Counted from the stretch's first letter, positions 1 to 8,634 are shown. The stretch: DNA of 58,005 nt from JANMOK01 sp031415055 (GCA_031415055.1 JANOQZ010000038.1:1-58005), one strand, 5' to 3'. The notes: generated by a model not told the origin, from the sequence alone. Numbers and translations are program-made.

Positions 1-27
1 GCTCCTGACCAGTTGCCCCGAGTGAAC

Positions 28-63
28 TTGACGGAATCACTCAGGCAATCTAGAAACGTTCTA
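28..63 (+). promoter_or_regulatory. Candidate promoter/operator of the iscR-suf operon
   Basis: A -35-like TTGACG (28-33) is followed after 17 bases by a -10-like TAGAAA (51-56). The -10 lies inside a hyphenated inverted repeat TAGAA-ACG-TTCTA (51-63). A repressor bound there would cover the -10, which fits autoregulation by the Rrf2 protein encoded about 90 bases downstream. The motif itself is seen directly; the assignment to that regulator is inference. The window begins only 27 bases upstream, so further sites may be missing. Confidence 0.45.
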
Positions 64-152
64 ACTTGTGAGGCTGCTGACCCCGTTCGCACTGCGCGTG
101 ACTAAGGCCAGTTCAGCACTACGTCAACTAAGTCCTGTAGCGGTGGGTTTCA

Positions 153-611
153 ATGAAACTGAGCACGAAAGGCCGTTATGCGATGATAGCATTGGCCCAT
201 TTGGCGCGCGATGGCGAGAATCGGCAGGTGTCGCTGTCGGAAATCTCGGAAGCGCAGGATATTTCCTTGGCTTACCTAGAGCAGTTGTTTGTCAAACTTC
301 GCCGGGCGGAAATTGTGGATTCGGTGCGTGGACCGGGAGGCGGGTATCGGTTGGCGCGGGCACCTGAGGCGATACGGGTATCGGAAATTCTGGGTGCCGT
401 TGATGAAACGATGGATGCTTTGTCGCGTGGTGCGGGGGTTTCGGGGGCAATGAAGGGCACGGAAGCGCAGCAGCTGACCGACAAGTTGTGGGAACAGCTT
501 TCTGCAAACGTCTATGTATTCCTGCATCAAACTCGGCTGTCGGACATTGCCAATGACCAGATGGCCCCGTGCCCGGCGGTTCCGGCCTTTGTTACGTTGG
601 TGGACGAATGA
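153..611 (+). CDS. iscR: Rrf2-family regulator of Fe-S assembly (IscR-like)
   Basis: A 152-residue Rrf2-family protein: the N-terminal winged helix-turn-helix (about residues 1-65, opening MKLSTKGRYAMIALAHLA) is followed by the dimerisation helix. As first gene of the suf operon it should sense Fe-S or iron status and repress the operon. The three-cysteine Fe-S ligand set of E. coli IscR (C92, C98, C104) is absent; the only cysteine is C140 near the C-terminus, in APCPAVPAF. I recall that Rhodobacter IscR is also described as single-cysteine. The ATG has GGTGGG about 5 bases upstream. The stop overlaps the ATG of the next gene (ATGA), so the two are translationally coupled. Confidence 0.88.
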   Translation: MKLSTKGRYAMIALAHLARDGENRQVSLSEISEAQDISLAYLEQLFVKLRRAEIVDSVRGPGGGYRLARAPEAIRVSEILGAVDETMDALSRGAGVSGAMKGTEAQQLTDKLWEQLSANVYVFLHQTRLSDIANDQMAPCPAVPAFVTLVDE

Positions 612-1621
612 ATCGGGTTTATTTGGATTGGAACGCAACAGCGTCTTTGCGAATTGAAGCAAGGGAAGCAATGTTGCGGGCAATGGATGCATTGGGCAAC
701 CCTTCCAGTGTGCATGCCGAAGGGCGTGCGGCAAAGGCGATATTGGAGACGGCACGGCGGCAGGTGGCGGTTGCTGCTGGCGCGATGGCGGGGGATGTGG
801 TGTTCACTTCAGGGGCGACCGAGGCGGCGGGGTTGGCGCTGGCAGGGGGTGGATTTGTCGGTTCCGGGGCGGAACATCCGTGTGTGTTGGCTTGGGTGGA
901 TGTTGGGTCAGGCGATGCTTCGCGCACGGCCTTGCAACTGGCTAATAACGAAACCGGGGTGATTTCGGATTTGCCGGAAGGATTGGGCTTTACTGATGCG
1001 GTGCAGGGGTTTGGCAAGATTGCCTTTGGGTTTGATTGGTCGGGTGCGCGTTTTGCGGCGATTTCGGCGCACAAGATTGGCGGGCCAAAGGGGGTTGGGG
1101 CGTTGTTGGTGAAATCTGGGGTTGAGGTTGCGTCTTTGGTCAAAGGCGGCGGTCAGGAATCTGGCCGTCGGGCCGGGACCGAGAATTTGATCGGCATTGC
1201 TGGCTTTGGTGCGGCGGCAGAAGCGGCAGCGCGGGATGTCGATGTGGGTTTGTGGAATGCTGTCAGAGACTTGCGCGATGGTCTTGAGGATCGGTTGTTG
1301 CGAAATGCTCCGGATGCAATCGTTGTTGGATACGAGATGAACCGCCTTCCCAACACCATTTGCCTCGCCGTCCCCGGCTGGAAAGGCGAGACCCAGGTGA
1401 TGCAGATGGACTTGGCGGGATTTGCAATTTCGGCAGGTTCGGCCTGTTCGTCGGGAAAAGTGCGACCAAGCCGGGTCTTGCAGGCGATGGGATATGATGA
1501 TTTGACCGCCACCAGCGCGATACGGGTATCATTTGGACCTTCGACGAAAGCTGAAGAACTGGACGCTTTTGCCGGTGCTTGGTTGGCGCAATACCAACGT
1601 TTCCGCGCGAAAGCGGCATAA
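608..1621 (+). CDS. iscS: Cysteine desulfurase, NifS/IscS class
   Basis: PLP enzyme that moves sulfur from L-cysteine to a protein persulfide for Fe-S cluster building. Visible are the PLP lysine K156 in SAHKIGGPKG, the cofactor-region His90, NNETG (113-117), and the persulfide Cys280 in SAGSACSSGK, the class-I loop pattern. At 337 residues it is shorter than classical IscS (about 400); the stretch between the EHPCVL and LANNETG motifs is unusually compact. A start 39 bases upstream is open, but the ATG at 608 overlapping the regulator stop fits the family N-terminus (YLDWNATA). It is one of two desulfurases in the operon; the other is SufS. Confidence 0.9.
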   Translation: MNRVYLDWNATASLRIEAREAMLRAMDALGNPSSVHAEGRAAKAILETARRQVAVAAGAMAGDVVFTSGATEAAGLALAGGGFVGSGAEHPCVLAWVDVGSGDASRTALQLANNETGVISDLPEGLGFTDAVQGFGKIAFGFDWSGARFAAISAHKIGGPKGVGALLVKSGVEVASLVKGGGQESGRRAGTENLIGIAGFGAAAEAAARDVDVGLWNAVRDLRDGLEDRLLRNAPDAIVVGYEMNRLPNTICLAVPGWKGETQVMQMDLAGFAISAGSACSSGKVRPSRVLQAMGYDDLTATSAIRVSFGPSTKAEELDAFAGAWLAQYQRFRAKAA

Positions 1622-1631
1622 AGGTGAAGTG

Positions 1632-3152
1632 ATGAACATGTTGGATGATATACAGGTCAAGGAAGGCGTCGATCAGGAAACTGTCGAAGCTGTGGCTTCG
1701 GTTGCCGGTTACAAATACGGCTTTTCCACCGATATCGAGACGGAATATGCGCCGAAGGGGCTGAACGAAGATATTGTGCGGCTGATCTCGGCCAAAAACG
1801 GTGAACCTGAATGGTTGCTGGATTGGCGCTTGGCGGCGTTTGCGCGTTGGCAGACGATGAAAGAGCCGAAATGGGCGATGGTGCATTATCCGGAGATCGA
1901 CTTTCAGGACCAGTATTATTACGCCCGTCCCAAAAGCATGAACGTCAAGCCAAAGTCGCTGGATGAGGTCGACCCGGCGTTGCTGGCGACATACGAAAAG
2001 CTTGGCATCCCGTTGAAAGAGCAGATGATTCTGGCGGGTGTCGGCGGGCTGGAAGATGGTGAGCAGCAGAACCGAAAAGTGGCGGTCGATGCGGTGTTTG
2101 ACTCGGTTTCCGTGGGCACGACGTTCAAAGCCGAACTGGCACGGGCCGGGGTGATTTTCTGCTCGATCTCGGAAGCGGTGCGCGAACATCCGGAACTGGT
2201 GAAGAAATATCTGGGAACTGTGGTGCCGTCGTCGGATAATTTCTATGCGACGCTGAATTCGGCGGTGTTTTCTGACGGTTCATTTGTCTACGTGCCGCCT
2301 AGGGTGAAATGCCCAATGGAATTGAGCACCTATTTCCGCATCAATGCCGAGAATACCGGGCAGTTCGAGCGCACCCTGATCATCGCCGACAAGGGGGCGT
2401 TTGTTTCCTATCTGGAAGGCTGCACGGCCCCCAAACGCGATGTGGCGCAGTTGCATGCGGCGGTGGTGGAAATCGTCATTCTGGAAGATGCCGAGGTCAA
2501 ATATTCGACGGTGCAAAACTGGTATCCGGGCGATGAAAACGGCAAGGGCGGCATCTACAATTTCGTCACCAAACGCGCCGATTGCCGGGGCGACCGGGCG
2601 AAAGTGATGTGGACGCAGGTCGAGACCGGGTCGGCGATCACGTGGAAATATCCGTCGTGCATTTTGCGGGGGGAAGCCAGTCAGGGCGAGTTTTATTCCA
2701 TCGCCATTGCCAACAACATGCAGCAAGCCGACACCGGCACCAAGATGACGCATCTGGGCAAGAATACGCGGTCGCGCATTGTGTCCAAGGGGATTTCGGC
2801 GGGCAAGGCCAACAACACCTATCGCGGGCTGGTGTCGATGCATCCGAAAGCTGGCGGTAGCCGCAATTACACCCAATGCGACAGCCTGCTGATCGGCGAC
2901 AAATGCGGGGCGCATACGGTGCCCTACATCGAGGTGAAGAACACCACCTCGCGGGTAGAGCACGAAGCGACGACTTCAAAAGTCGACGACGACCAGTTGT
3001 TCTATTGCCGCTCGCGCGGGATGGACGAGGAAGAGGCGGTGGCTTTGGTGGTTAACGGTTTCTGCCGCGAGGTGCTGCAGGCCCTGCCGATGGAGTTTGC
3101 CATGGAAGCGCAGAAGCTGGTGGCGATAAGTCTTGAGGGGAGTGTTGGGTGA
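1632..3152 (+). CDS. sufB: Fe-S cluster assembly scaffold protein SufB
   Basis: 506-residue SufB, core subunit of the cytosolic SufBC2D scaffold on which nascent clusters are built. The protein is colinear with SufB, with the beta-helix core and the C-terminal region VEHEATTSKVDDDQLFYCRS that binds SufC. The start is at the ATG preceded by AAGGTGAA (1621-1628); the frame is open further upstream, but that part overlaps the desulfurase gene and is not SufB-like. Ten bases separate it from the upstream gene, and its stop overlaps the next start, so it is mid-operon. Confidence 0.96.
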   Translation: MNMLDDIQVKEGVDQETVEAVASVAGYKYGFSTDIETEYAPKGLNEDIVRLISAKNGEPEWLLDWRLAAFARWQTMKEPKWAMVHYPEIDFQDQYYYARPKSMNVKPKSLDEVDPALLATYEKLGIPLKEQMILAGVGGLEDGEQQNRKVAVDAVFDSVSVGTTFKAELARAGVIFCSISEAVREHPELVKKYLGTVVPSSDNFYATLNSAVFSDGSFVYVPPRVKCPMELSTYFRINAENTGQFERTLIIADKGAFVSYLEGCTAPKRDVAQLHAAVVEIVILEDAEVKYSTVQNWYPGDENGKGGIYNFVTKRADCRGDRAKVMWTQVETGSAITWKYPSCILRGEASQGEFYSIAIANNMQQADTGTKMTHLGKNTRSRIVSKGISAGKANNTYRGLVSMHPKAGGSRNYTQCDSLLIGDKCGAHTVPYIEVKNTTSRVEHEATTSKVDDDQLFYCRSRGMDEEEAVALVVNGFCREVLQALPMEFAMEAQKLVAISLEGSVG

Positions 3153-3490
3153 TGCGTCCGACAGATGACACATATTTGGAGCGTACGCGAGCCATTGATA
3201 TCAACGATCCAGAGCATCGTTCGGGATTGTCTGAAGCGGTGTCTGCCGCATGCGTAGTGGTTCTCGGCGGTGTCGTCCTATTTTCGATTTTCGATGTCAA
3301 CTGGATGCCTCTTTTCTTCAAGATATTCTTTGTTAACTTAGTTGCTGCTGGCGTCGGGTTCTGGACCAAATGGCGCGTTGGCGGAGCCCAAGATCGGCGC
3401 AAAGCACAAGTAGCCGACGATGTTCGGGCATCAATCGAGCAAGAAACGCAAAAGCAACTTGCTGAAATGAAACGGAACAATAATGCTTAA
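3152..3490 (+). CDS. Small membrane protein between sufB and sufC
   Basis: 112 residues, not assigned to a named family. It has a charged N-terminus (about 1-28), two adjacent hydrophobic segments (about 29-49 and 53-72, the second starting PLFFKIFFVNLVAAG), then a Lys/Arg/Gln-rich tail (about 80-112, likely a helix, ending MKRNNNA). The topology suggests both ends on the same side. Its start overlaps the sufB stop (TGATG; an alternative GTG lies at 3149) and its stop overlaps the sufC start by 8 bases, so it is tightly coupled to the scaffold genes. A role in placing SufBCD at the membrane is speculation. Confidence 0.75.
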   Translation: MRPTDDTYLERTRAIDINDPEHRSGLSEAVSAACVVVLGGVVLFSIFDVNWMPLFFKIFFVNLVAAGVGFWTKWRVGGAQDRRKAQVADDVRASIEQETQKQLAEMKRNNNA

Positions 3491-4238
3491 TATCAATAAC
3501 CTGCACGTCGAACTTGAAGAAGGCGGCAAGCAAATTCTGAAAGGTGTCGACTTGAAAGTCGAAGCCGGGTCGGTACATGCGGTGATGGGGCCGAATGGGT
3601 CGGGGAAATCGACTTTGTCTTATGTGTTGGCGGGTCGGGATGGTTACAAAGTGACCGACGGGTCGGCGTCGTTGTTGGGCCAGAACCTGCTTGAACTGGA
3701 ACCCGAAGAACGCGCCGCTGCTGGATTGTTCCTTGCCTTCCAATACCCTGTCGAAATTCCCGGGGTCGGTAACATGACCTTTCTGCGCACCGCGTTGAAC
3801 GCCCAACGCAAATCGCGCGGCGAGGACGAGTTGAACGCGGCGGATTTCTTGAAGTTCGTCCGCGAAAAGGCCAAGGCACTGAAGATTGACGCCGAAATGT
3901 TGAAACGACACGTCAATGTCGGCTTTTCCGGTGGCGAAAAGAAGCGCAACGAAATCCTGCAAATGTCTGTTCTTGAACCAAAAATGTGCATTCTGGATGA
4001 AACCGACAGTGGGCTGGATGTCGATGCGATGAAACTGGTCGCCGATGGGGTGAATGCCTTGCGCGACAAGGGCCGGGCGTTTCTGGTGATCACCCACTAC
4101 CAACGCCTGCTCGACCATATCCGCCCCGATGTGGTGCACATCATGGCCGATGGGCGGATCGTCAAATCCGGTGGACCGGAATTGGCGCTGGAAGTGGAGA
4201 ATAACGGCTATGCCGATTTGCTGAGCGAGGTCGCGTAA
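3483..4238 (+). CDS. sufC: Fe-S assembly ATPase SufC
   Basis: 251-residue ABC-type ATPase that powers the SufBC2D scaffold. Walker A GPNGSGKST lies around residues 37-45. The ABC signature FSGGEKKRNEILQ, in the SufC form, is followed by Walker B and the D-loop in CILDETDSGLDVDA, and the H-loop in VITHYQR. It is a soluble, non-transporting ABC protein. It overlaps the upstream membrane-protein gene by 8 bases, and the GTG start of sufD follows its stop immediately. Confidence 0.97.
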   Translation: MLNINNLHVELEEGGKQILKGVDLKVEAGSVHAVMGPNGSGKSTLSYVLAGRDGYKVTDGSASLLGQNLLELEPEERAAAGLFLAFQYPVEIPGVGNMTFLRTALNAQRKSRGEDELNAADFLKFVREKAKALKIDAEMLKRHVNVGFSGGEKKRNEILQMSVLEPKMCILDETDSGLDVDAMKLVADGVNALRDKGRAFLVITHYQRLLDHIRPDVVHIMADGRIVKSGGPELALEVENNGYADLLSEVA

Positions 4239-5525
4239 GTGGCTGTTCTGGCACTGAAATCAGAGTTGGCGGAAGGCCTGATTGCGGCTTGGCCGGAGCC
4301 GAAAGGTGAGGCTGCTTGGGCGCGGGATGCTCGGGGCAAGGCACTCGCACGGCTGCGGCAGCAAGGCTTGCCAATCAAACGCGACGAATATTGGCGCTTT
4401 ACCGATCCCAGCAGCCTGACGAATGTCGATGTTTCGGAAGCCTCCGATTTTCGCACCGACAAAAAACAACCTTTTCACAAGATCGACGCGGTTCGTGCGG
4501 TGTTTGTCGATGGGGTTTTCAGGGCGGAATTATCGGACGATTTGTTTGCCGATGGTATTGAGATTGAGACGCTGACCAATGCGTTGGCCAAAGACATTCA
4601 CTGGGCCAAAGGTCTGTTTGGTGTTCTGGAAGCTAGGGGTCAAATCCCTGTCGCGCGGCCACTGGCGGGTTTGAATACGGCCAAAGCCACCGAAGGGCTG
4701 GTGATCCGTGTCTCGGGCAAAGTGACCAAGCCATTGTCGCTGGTTTATCTGCACGAAAATCCAGTGTCGGATGCGATGATCCATCACCTGATCAGGCTTG
4801 AAGCGGGAGCAGAAGTTACGGTTTTGGAGAGCGGACCGGGTGCAGCACGATTGAATTCATGCGTCGAGGTCGAGGTCGCGGATGCTGCCTCATTCCACCA
4901 CGTCCGCCTGCAGGGACGCGACAGAACCCGACGCGCGGCGACGCATATGTTTGCGCGGTTGGGTCGCGAGGCACGGTTGCGCAGTTTCACCCTTACAATG
5001 AACGGTGCCCTGACACGCAACGAATGCGTGGTTGAATTCACCGGCGACAATGCAAGTGCGCATGTGGCCGGGGCCTGCGTGGGGGACGGGGCGTTTCATC
5101 ACGACGATACCGTGTTTATCACCCATGATGCCCTGAATTGCGAAAGCCGGCAGGTGTTCAAGAAAGTGCTGCGCAATGGCGCGGTGGGCGTGTTTCAGGG
5201 CAAGATTCTGGTCAAGAAGGGTGCGCAAAAGACCGACGGTTATCAGATTTCGCAAGGGTTGTTGCTGGATGAAGGCAGCCAGTTCCTCGCCAAACCGGAA
5301 CTTGAGATTTATGCTGATAACGTTGTCTGTTCGCACGGGTCTACCTGTGGGGCGGTCGATGCGACGGCGCTGTTTTATTTGACATCGAGGGGTGTCCCCA
5401 AGGCGGCGGCCGAGGCGATGTTGGTACTGGCATTCCTCGATCAGGCGATAGCAGAGATCGAGGAAAAAGTTCTGGCCGATGACATGCGCGACCGATTGTC
5501 GGCTTGGATGATGCGGCATTCGTGA
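4239..5525 (+). CDS. sufD: Fe-S cluster assembly protein SufD
   Basis: 428-residue SufD, which pairs with SufB and SufC in the scaffold complex. The C-terminal half carries the conserved family stretch VFQGKILVKKGAQKTDGYQ and the region with GSTCGAVDATALFYLTSRG; the GSTCG-type segment corresponds to the site of the conserved histidine/cysteine pair in SufD/SufB. The start codon is GTG, directly abutting the sufC stop, which suggests translational coupling. The stop overlaps the ATG of the following YIP1-type gene. Confidence 0.95.
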   Translation: MAVLALKSELAEGLIAAWPEPKGEAAWARDARGKALARLRQQGLPIKRDEYWRFTDPSSLTNVDVSEASDFRTDKKQPFHKIDAVRAVFVDGVFRAELSDDLFADGIEIETLTNALAKDIHWAKGLFGVLEARGQIPVARPLAGLNTAKATEGLVIRVSGKVTKPLSLVYLHENPVSDAMIHHLIRLEAGAEVTVLESGPGAARLNSCVEVEVADAASFHHVRLQGRDRTRRAATHMFARLGREARLRSFTLTMNGALTRNECVVEFTGDNASAHVAGACVGDGAFHHDDTVFITHDALNCESRQVFKKVLRNGAVGVFQGKILVKKGAQKTDGYQISQGLLLDEGSQFLAKPELEIYADNVVCSHGSTCGAVDATALFYLTSRGVPKAAAEAMLVLAFLDQAIAEIEEKVLADDMRDRLSAWMMRHS

Positions 5526-6097
5526 TGGCGCAGGGGATGGTTGGCGCTATATTCACGGCCTATTCTGATTTGCGACTGGCGCAAGCACGGCAAGAGCAAA
5601 CGGTGAATGAGCCGCGCATTTTGTTTTACGCGTTTCTCGTTGGATTCCTGCTGTTTGTCGCGGGCCTGCCGACCGCACCTTTGCAAGCGACGTTTATCGA
5701 CCAACCCAATGCGTTGGCGATAGTTCTGGCAGCGCGGTTTTTTGGGGCGATGTTTGTCTTGCCGCTGGTGTTTTATGCTGTTGCGGCGATTGCCCATCTA
5801 TTTGCCCGGATTTGGCGCGGTTCTGCAACGTTTCAGACCGCTCGGTTGTCGCTTTTTTGGGCCCTTTTGGTGACAATGCCGGTACTGATTTCGGCAGAGA
5901 TACTCGCGGTTTTTCTGGTCTGGGCAATGGATTTTTCTTTGAACGCCCTGGGTTTGATTGTTGTTTTAGCCTTCGCCAAAATTTGGGGCAGTGGCCTTGC
6001 GCAGTCAGAAGGCTTTGCGCGATCTTGGCCGACATCGGTGGTGATTGCGTTCATTCCAATTGCCACCTTCCTTACAATTGCGAATATTCGACCATGA
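5525..6097 (+). CDS. YIP1-type membrane protein in the suf operon (copy 1)
   Basis: 190 residues with a short soluble N-terminus (about 1-30) and about five hydrophobic segments (for instance FYAFLVGFLLFVAGLP and LSLFWALLVTMPVLIS), the layout of YIP1-domain proteins. The ATG overlaps the sufD stop (TGATG). A frame 21 bases longer exists but lies inside sufD. It is the first of three similar-looking membrane genes placed between sufD and sufS. Family assignment is by hydropathy pattern and length, so moderate. The molecular role in bacteria is not known to me. Confidence 0.7.
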   Translation: MAQGMVGAIFTAYSDLRLAQARQEQTVNEPRILFYAFLVGFLLFVAGLPTAPLQATFIDQPNALAIVLAARFFGAMFVLPLVFYAVAAIAHLFARIWRGSATFQTARLSLFWALLVTMPVLISAEILAVFLVWAMDFSLNALGLIVVLAFAKIWGSGLAQSEGFARSWPTSVVIAFIPIATFLTIANIRP

Positions 6098-6172
6098 GCC
6101 GCCACAATCTTTCCGCAATCCTATGTCACGTCCGTGCCAATCCAAACTATCGGGCAAGGGTGGTGACGGCGT

Positions 6173-6826
6173 ATGGCCTACGAGAAGTTTTCGGCAGGAC
6201 ACGGAACATTTCAGACAGACCGCAGCGGCATGTTGCCTCGCGTGATCGACGCCTGGAAGAATATGCGGGCATCAACGCGCCGGTTAATCGAGGAGGACCC
6301 CTCGGAATCGCGGCTGCTGTTTTATGTTCTGATGTCGGACATGGTATTTTTCCTGTCATGGTCGCTCAAGGCAGTGGTCAAACCATCGGCGGGTGCGGAG
6401 AGCATTATTCCGGCCAATGTCGGTATCTTGATGGTCGGCGCATTGCTGGTGCGCACGCTGACAATCTACATCTTTACCTTCATTCTAGGCGCGATTTTGC
6501 GCATGTTCGGCGGCAAAGGCAGTTGGAAAGATACCCGGGCCGGCGTGTTCTGGGGGTCGTTCGTTTCGGCACCCTTCGGCTTGCTCGCGGCGCTAGTTGC
6601 CGTGTCACTGACGCTGCTGGAGCCAAACTTTCCGGCGTTGAAAGAAAGCTGGGTCGCCTTGCCGCCCTATTGGATTGGGCTTATTCCGTTCACATGGTTC
6701 GTTTCTTATGGCATCGCCGAAGCGCAGGGTCTTCAAAGGGCGTCACTGATTTTTATGGTCCTGTCGGTCTTGGCGATCTTTGCGGTAATTGCCGGCATGT
6801 ATTTGAGAGCAATCGGGGTGATCTGA
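6173..6826 (+). CDS. YIP1-type membrane protein in the suf operon (copy 2)
   Basis: 217 residues. The soluble N-terminus of about 50 residues is longer than in the neighbouring copies, followed by about five membrane segments and the motif RMFGGKGSWKDTRAGVFW. The equivalent motif RLFGGKGSFRNTMVVLIW occurs in the next gene, so these two are clear paralogues. A 75-base gap separates it from copy 1. The start at 6173 has AAGGGTGG about 10 bases upstream; an internal Met at 6230 is an alternative. It ends one base before copy 3 begins. Confidence 0.72.
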   Translation: MAYEKFSAGHGTFQTDRSGMLPRVIDAWKNMRASTRRLIEEDPSESRLLFYVLMSDMVFFLSWSLKAVVKPSAGAESIIPANVGILMVGALLVRTLTIYIFTFILGAILRMFGGKGSWKDTRAGVFWGSFVSAPFGLLAALVAVSLTLLEPNFPALKESWVALPPYWIGLIPFTWFVSYGIAEAQGLQRASLIFMVLSVLAIFAVIAGMYLRAIGVI

Positions 6827-6827
6827 C

Positions 6828-7412
6828 ATGAGGCGCTGGCTCACCAGCGTGCTGGTAGCCAGTTTTGTCTCGCCGCGCCGCGCCGCGCGGATGGTTCTGC
6901 AACAAAACTTTTCCAATGCCGATATTCTTTGTTGGGCCGCCTTGGTGGCGATTGCCTTGACCCTTGCCAATTGGACTCTGGGCCAATTTGCCATAAGCGA
7001 CGGCGACCCGGTTCAAGAATTCATCACAAGTCAGCCCTTGCTGGCGGCACTTTTGCAGTTGATCGGAATTCCGCTGGGCGCATCCATCAGCCTTGGAATT
7101 TCGCGGCTTTTTGGCGGAAAGGGCAGTTTTCGCAATACTATGGTTGTCTTGATTTGGTTGAACGCGGCGATGGCCTGCGTACAAGTGGCTTTCTTGGTAT
7201 TGTTGCCCCTAGTTGCGCCGATTGTCGCCCCTTTGGGCCTGATTGCATTGGCTTGGGCCCTGTTTGCCCATGCCAGCGGACTGGTGGAAATCCACGGATT
7301 CTCCAATGTTTATGTGGTGATTGCTGTCATGGTTGCGCTGGCCATCGTTTTCGTTTTAGCGATAGTAGAACTTGCCTCAGCGCTTGGGCTTCTCTTACCG
7401 AGCAGTTTTTGA
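6828..7412 (+). CDS. YIP1-type membrane protein in the suf operon (copy 3)
   Basis: 194 residues with a short positively charged N-terminus (MRRWL, SPRRAAR) and about five hydrophobic segments. The FGGKGSFRNT motif matches FGGKGSWKDT in copy 2 and is typical of bacterial YIP1-domain proteins. It is one base from the upstream gene and directly abuts the sufS start, so it is certainly cotranscribed. Function is unknown; the position suggests a link between Fe-S assembly and the membrane, which is inference only. Confidence 0.74.
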   Translation: MRRWLTSVLVASFVSPRRAARMVLQQNFSNADILCWAALVAIALTLANWTLGQFAISDGDPVQEFITSQPLLAALLQLIGIPLGASISLGISRLFGGKGSFRNTMVVLIWLNAAMACVQVAFLVLLPLVAPIVAPLGLIALAWALFAHASGLVEIHGFSNVYVVIAVMVALAIVFVLAIVELASALGLLLPSSF

Positions 7413-8633
7413 ATGTATGACGTCGCCGAAATTCGCAAGGATTTTCCAATCCTTGGCCGCTTGGTCAATGGGGTGCCGTTGGTCTATCTCGACAACGGCG
7501 CTTCGGCGCAAAAACCGCAAATTGTCATCGACACGATGGCGGAATTTTACGCACAAGATTACGCCAACGTGCATCGCGGATTGCACTATTTGTCCAACAA
7601 AGCCACCGATCGTTATGAAAGCGTGCGCGAGAAGTTACGTCGTTTTTTGGGTGTAGAGCACGATGATGAAATCTTGTTCACCACCGGATCGACCCAAGGT
7701 TTGAATCTGGTTTCCTACGCTTGGGCGGCGCCAAATTTGCAGGCGGGCGACGAAATAATTCTTAGTGTGATGGAACATCACGCCAATATCGTGCCGTGGC
7801 ACTTTCTGCGGGAGCGGCAGGGTGTGGTGCTGACATGGGTCGAGACGGCACCAGATGGTTCGCTGGATCCCGAGGCGGTTATTGCGGCGATCGGGCCAAG
7901 AACGAAACTGGTTGCGCTGACGCATATGTCGAATGTTCTGGGGACAATTGTCGACATCAAGACGATCTGCACGGCTGCAGCTTCGCGGGGCGTCGCGGTT
8001 TGCGTGGATGGCTCGCAGGCGGCGGTGCATATGCCGATCAACGTGCGCGATCTGGGTTGCGATTTTTACGCGGTTACCGGCCATAAATTGTACGGGCCAA
8101 CCGCCTCGGGTGCGCTTTACGTGCGGCGCAGTCGTTACCGCGAAATGCGGCCGTTCATCGGCGGGGGTGACATGATCCGCACAGTGACGCGCGATGCGAT
8201 CACCTATAACGACCCGCCGCACAAGTTTGAGGCCGGCACGCCCGCGATTGTGCAAATGGTCGGGCTGGGGGCCGCGTTGGATTACCTCAACGGCCTTGGC
8301 GTGGCCAGTATCGCGGCACATGAACGTAAATTGCGCGACTATGCGCAAAGCCGTCTGGCGGGGCTGAATTGGTTGAATATCCAAGGAAATGCACCAGAAA
8401 AGGGGGCAATTTTTTCATTCACTTTGGATGGTCCGGCGCATCCGCATGACATATCGACCATCGTCGATCAAAAAGGCGTCGCCGTTCGCGCCGGGCACCA
8501 CTGCGCCCAACCGCTGATGGCGCATTTGGGTGTGACCGCGACCTGTCGGGCGTCGTTTGGGCTTTACAACACATTGGACGAAGTTGATGCGCTCGTCGCC
8601 GCTTTGGAAACTTGCCACGATATTTTTGGCTGA
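7413..8633 (+). CDS. sufS: Cysteine desulfurase SufS
   Basis: 406-residue SufS/CsdA-class PLP enzyme, the sulfur donor for SufBCD. The PLP lysine is K225 in AVTGHKLYGP, and the persulfide cysteine is Cys364 in VRAGHHCAQP, the short class-II loop. The N-terminus IRKDFPIL and the C-terminal FGLYNTLDEVD are typical. No SufE or SufU sulfur acceptor gene is in this operon, nor sufA or sufT after it; the plus-strand operon ends here, one base from a convergent gene. Either the acceptor lies elsewhere or another route is used. Confidence 0.96.
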   Translation: MYDVAEIRKDFPILGRLVNGVPLVYLDNGASAQKPQIVIDTMAEFYAQDYANVHRGLHYLSNKATDRYESVREKLRRFLGVEHDDEILFTTGSTQGLNLVSYAWAAPNLQAGDEIILSVMEHHANIVPWHFLRERQGVVLTWVETAPDGSLDPEAVIAAIGPRTKLVALTHMSNVLGTIVDIKTICTAAASRGVAVCVDGSQAAVHMPINVRDLGCDFYAVTGHKLYGPTASGALYVRRSRYREMRPFIGGGDMIRTVTRDAITYNDPPHKFEAGTPAIVQMVGLGAALDYLNGLGVASIAAHERKLRDYAQSRLAGLNWLNIQGNAPEKGAIFSFTLDGPAHPHDISTIVDQKGVAVRAGHHCAQPLMAHLGVTATCRASFGLYNTLDEVDALVAALETCHDIFG

Positions 8634-8634
8634 A

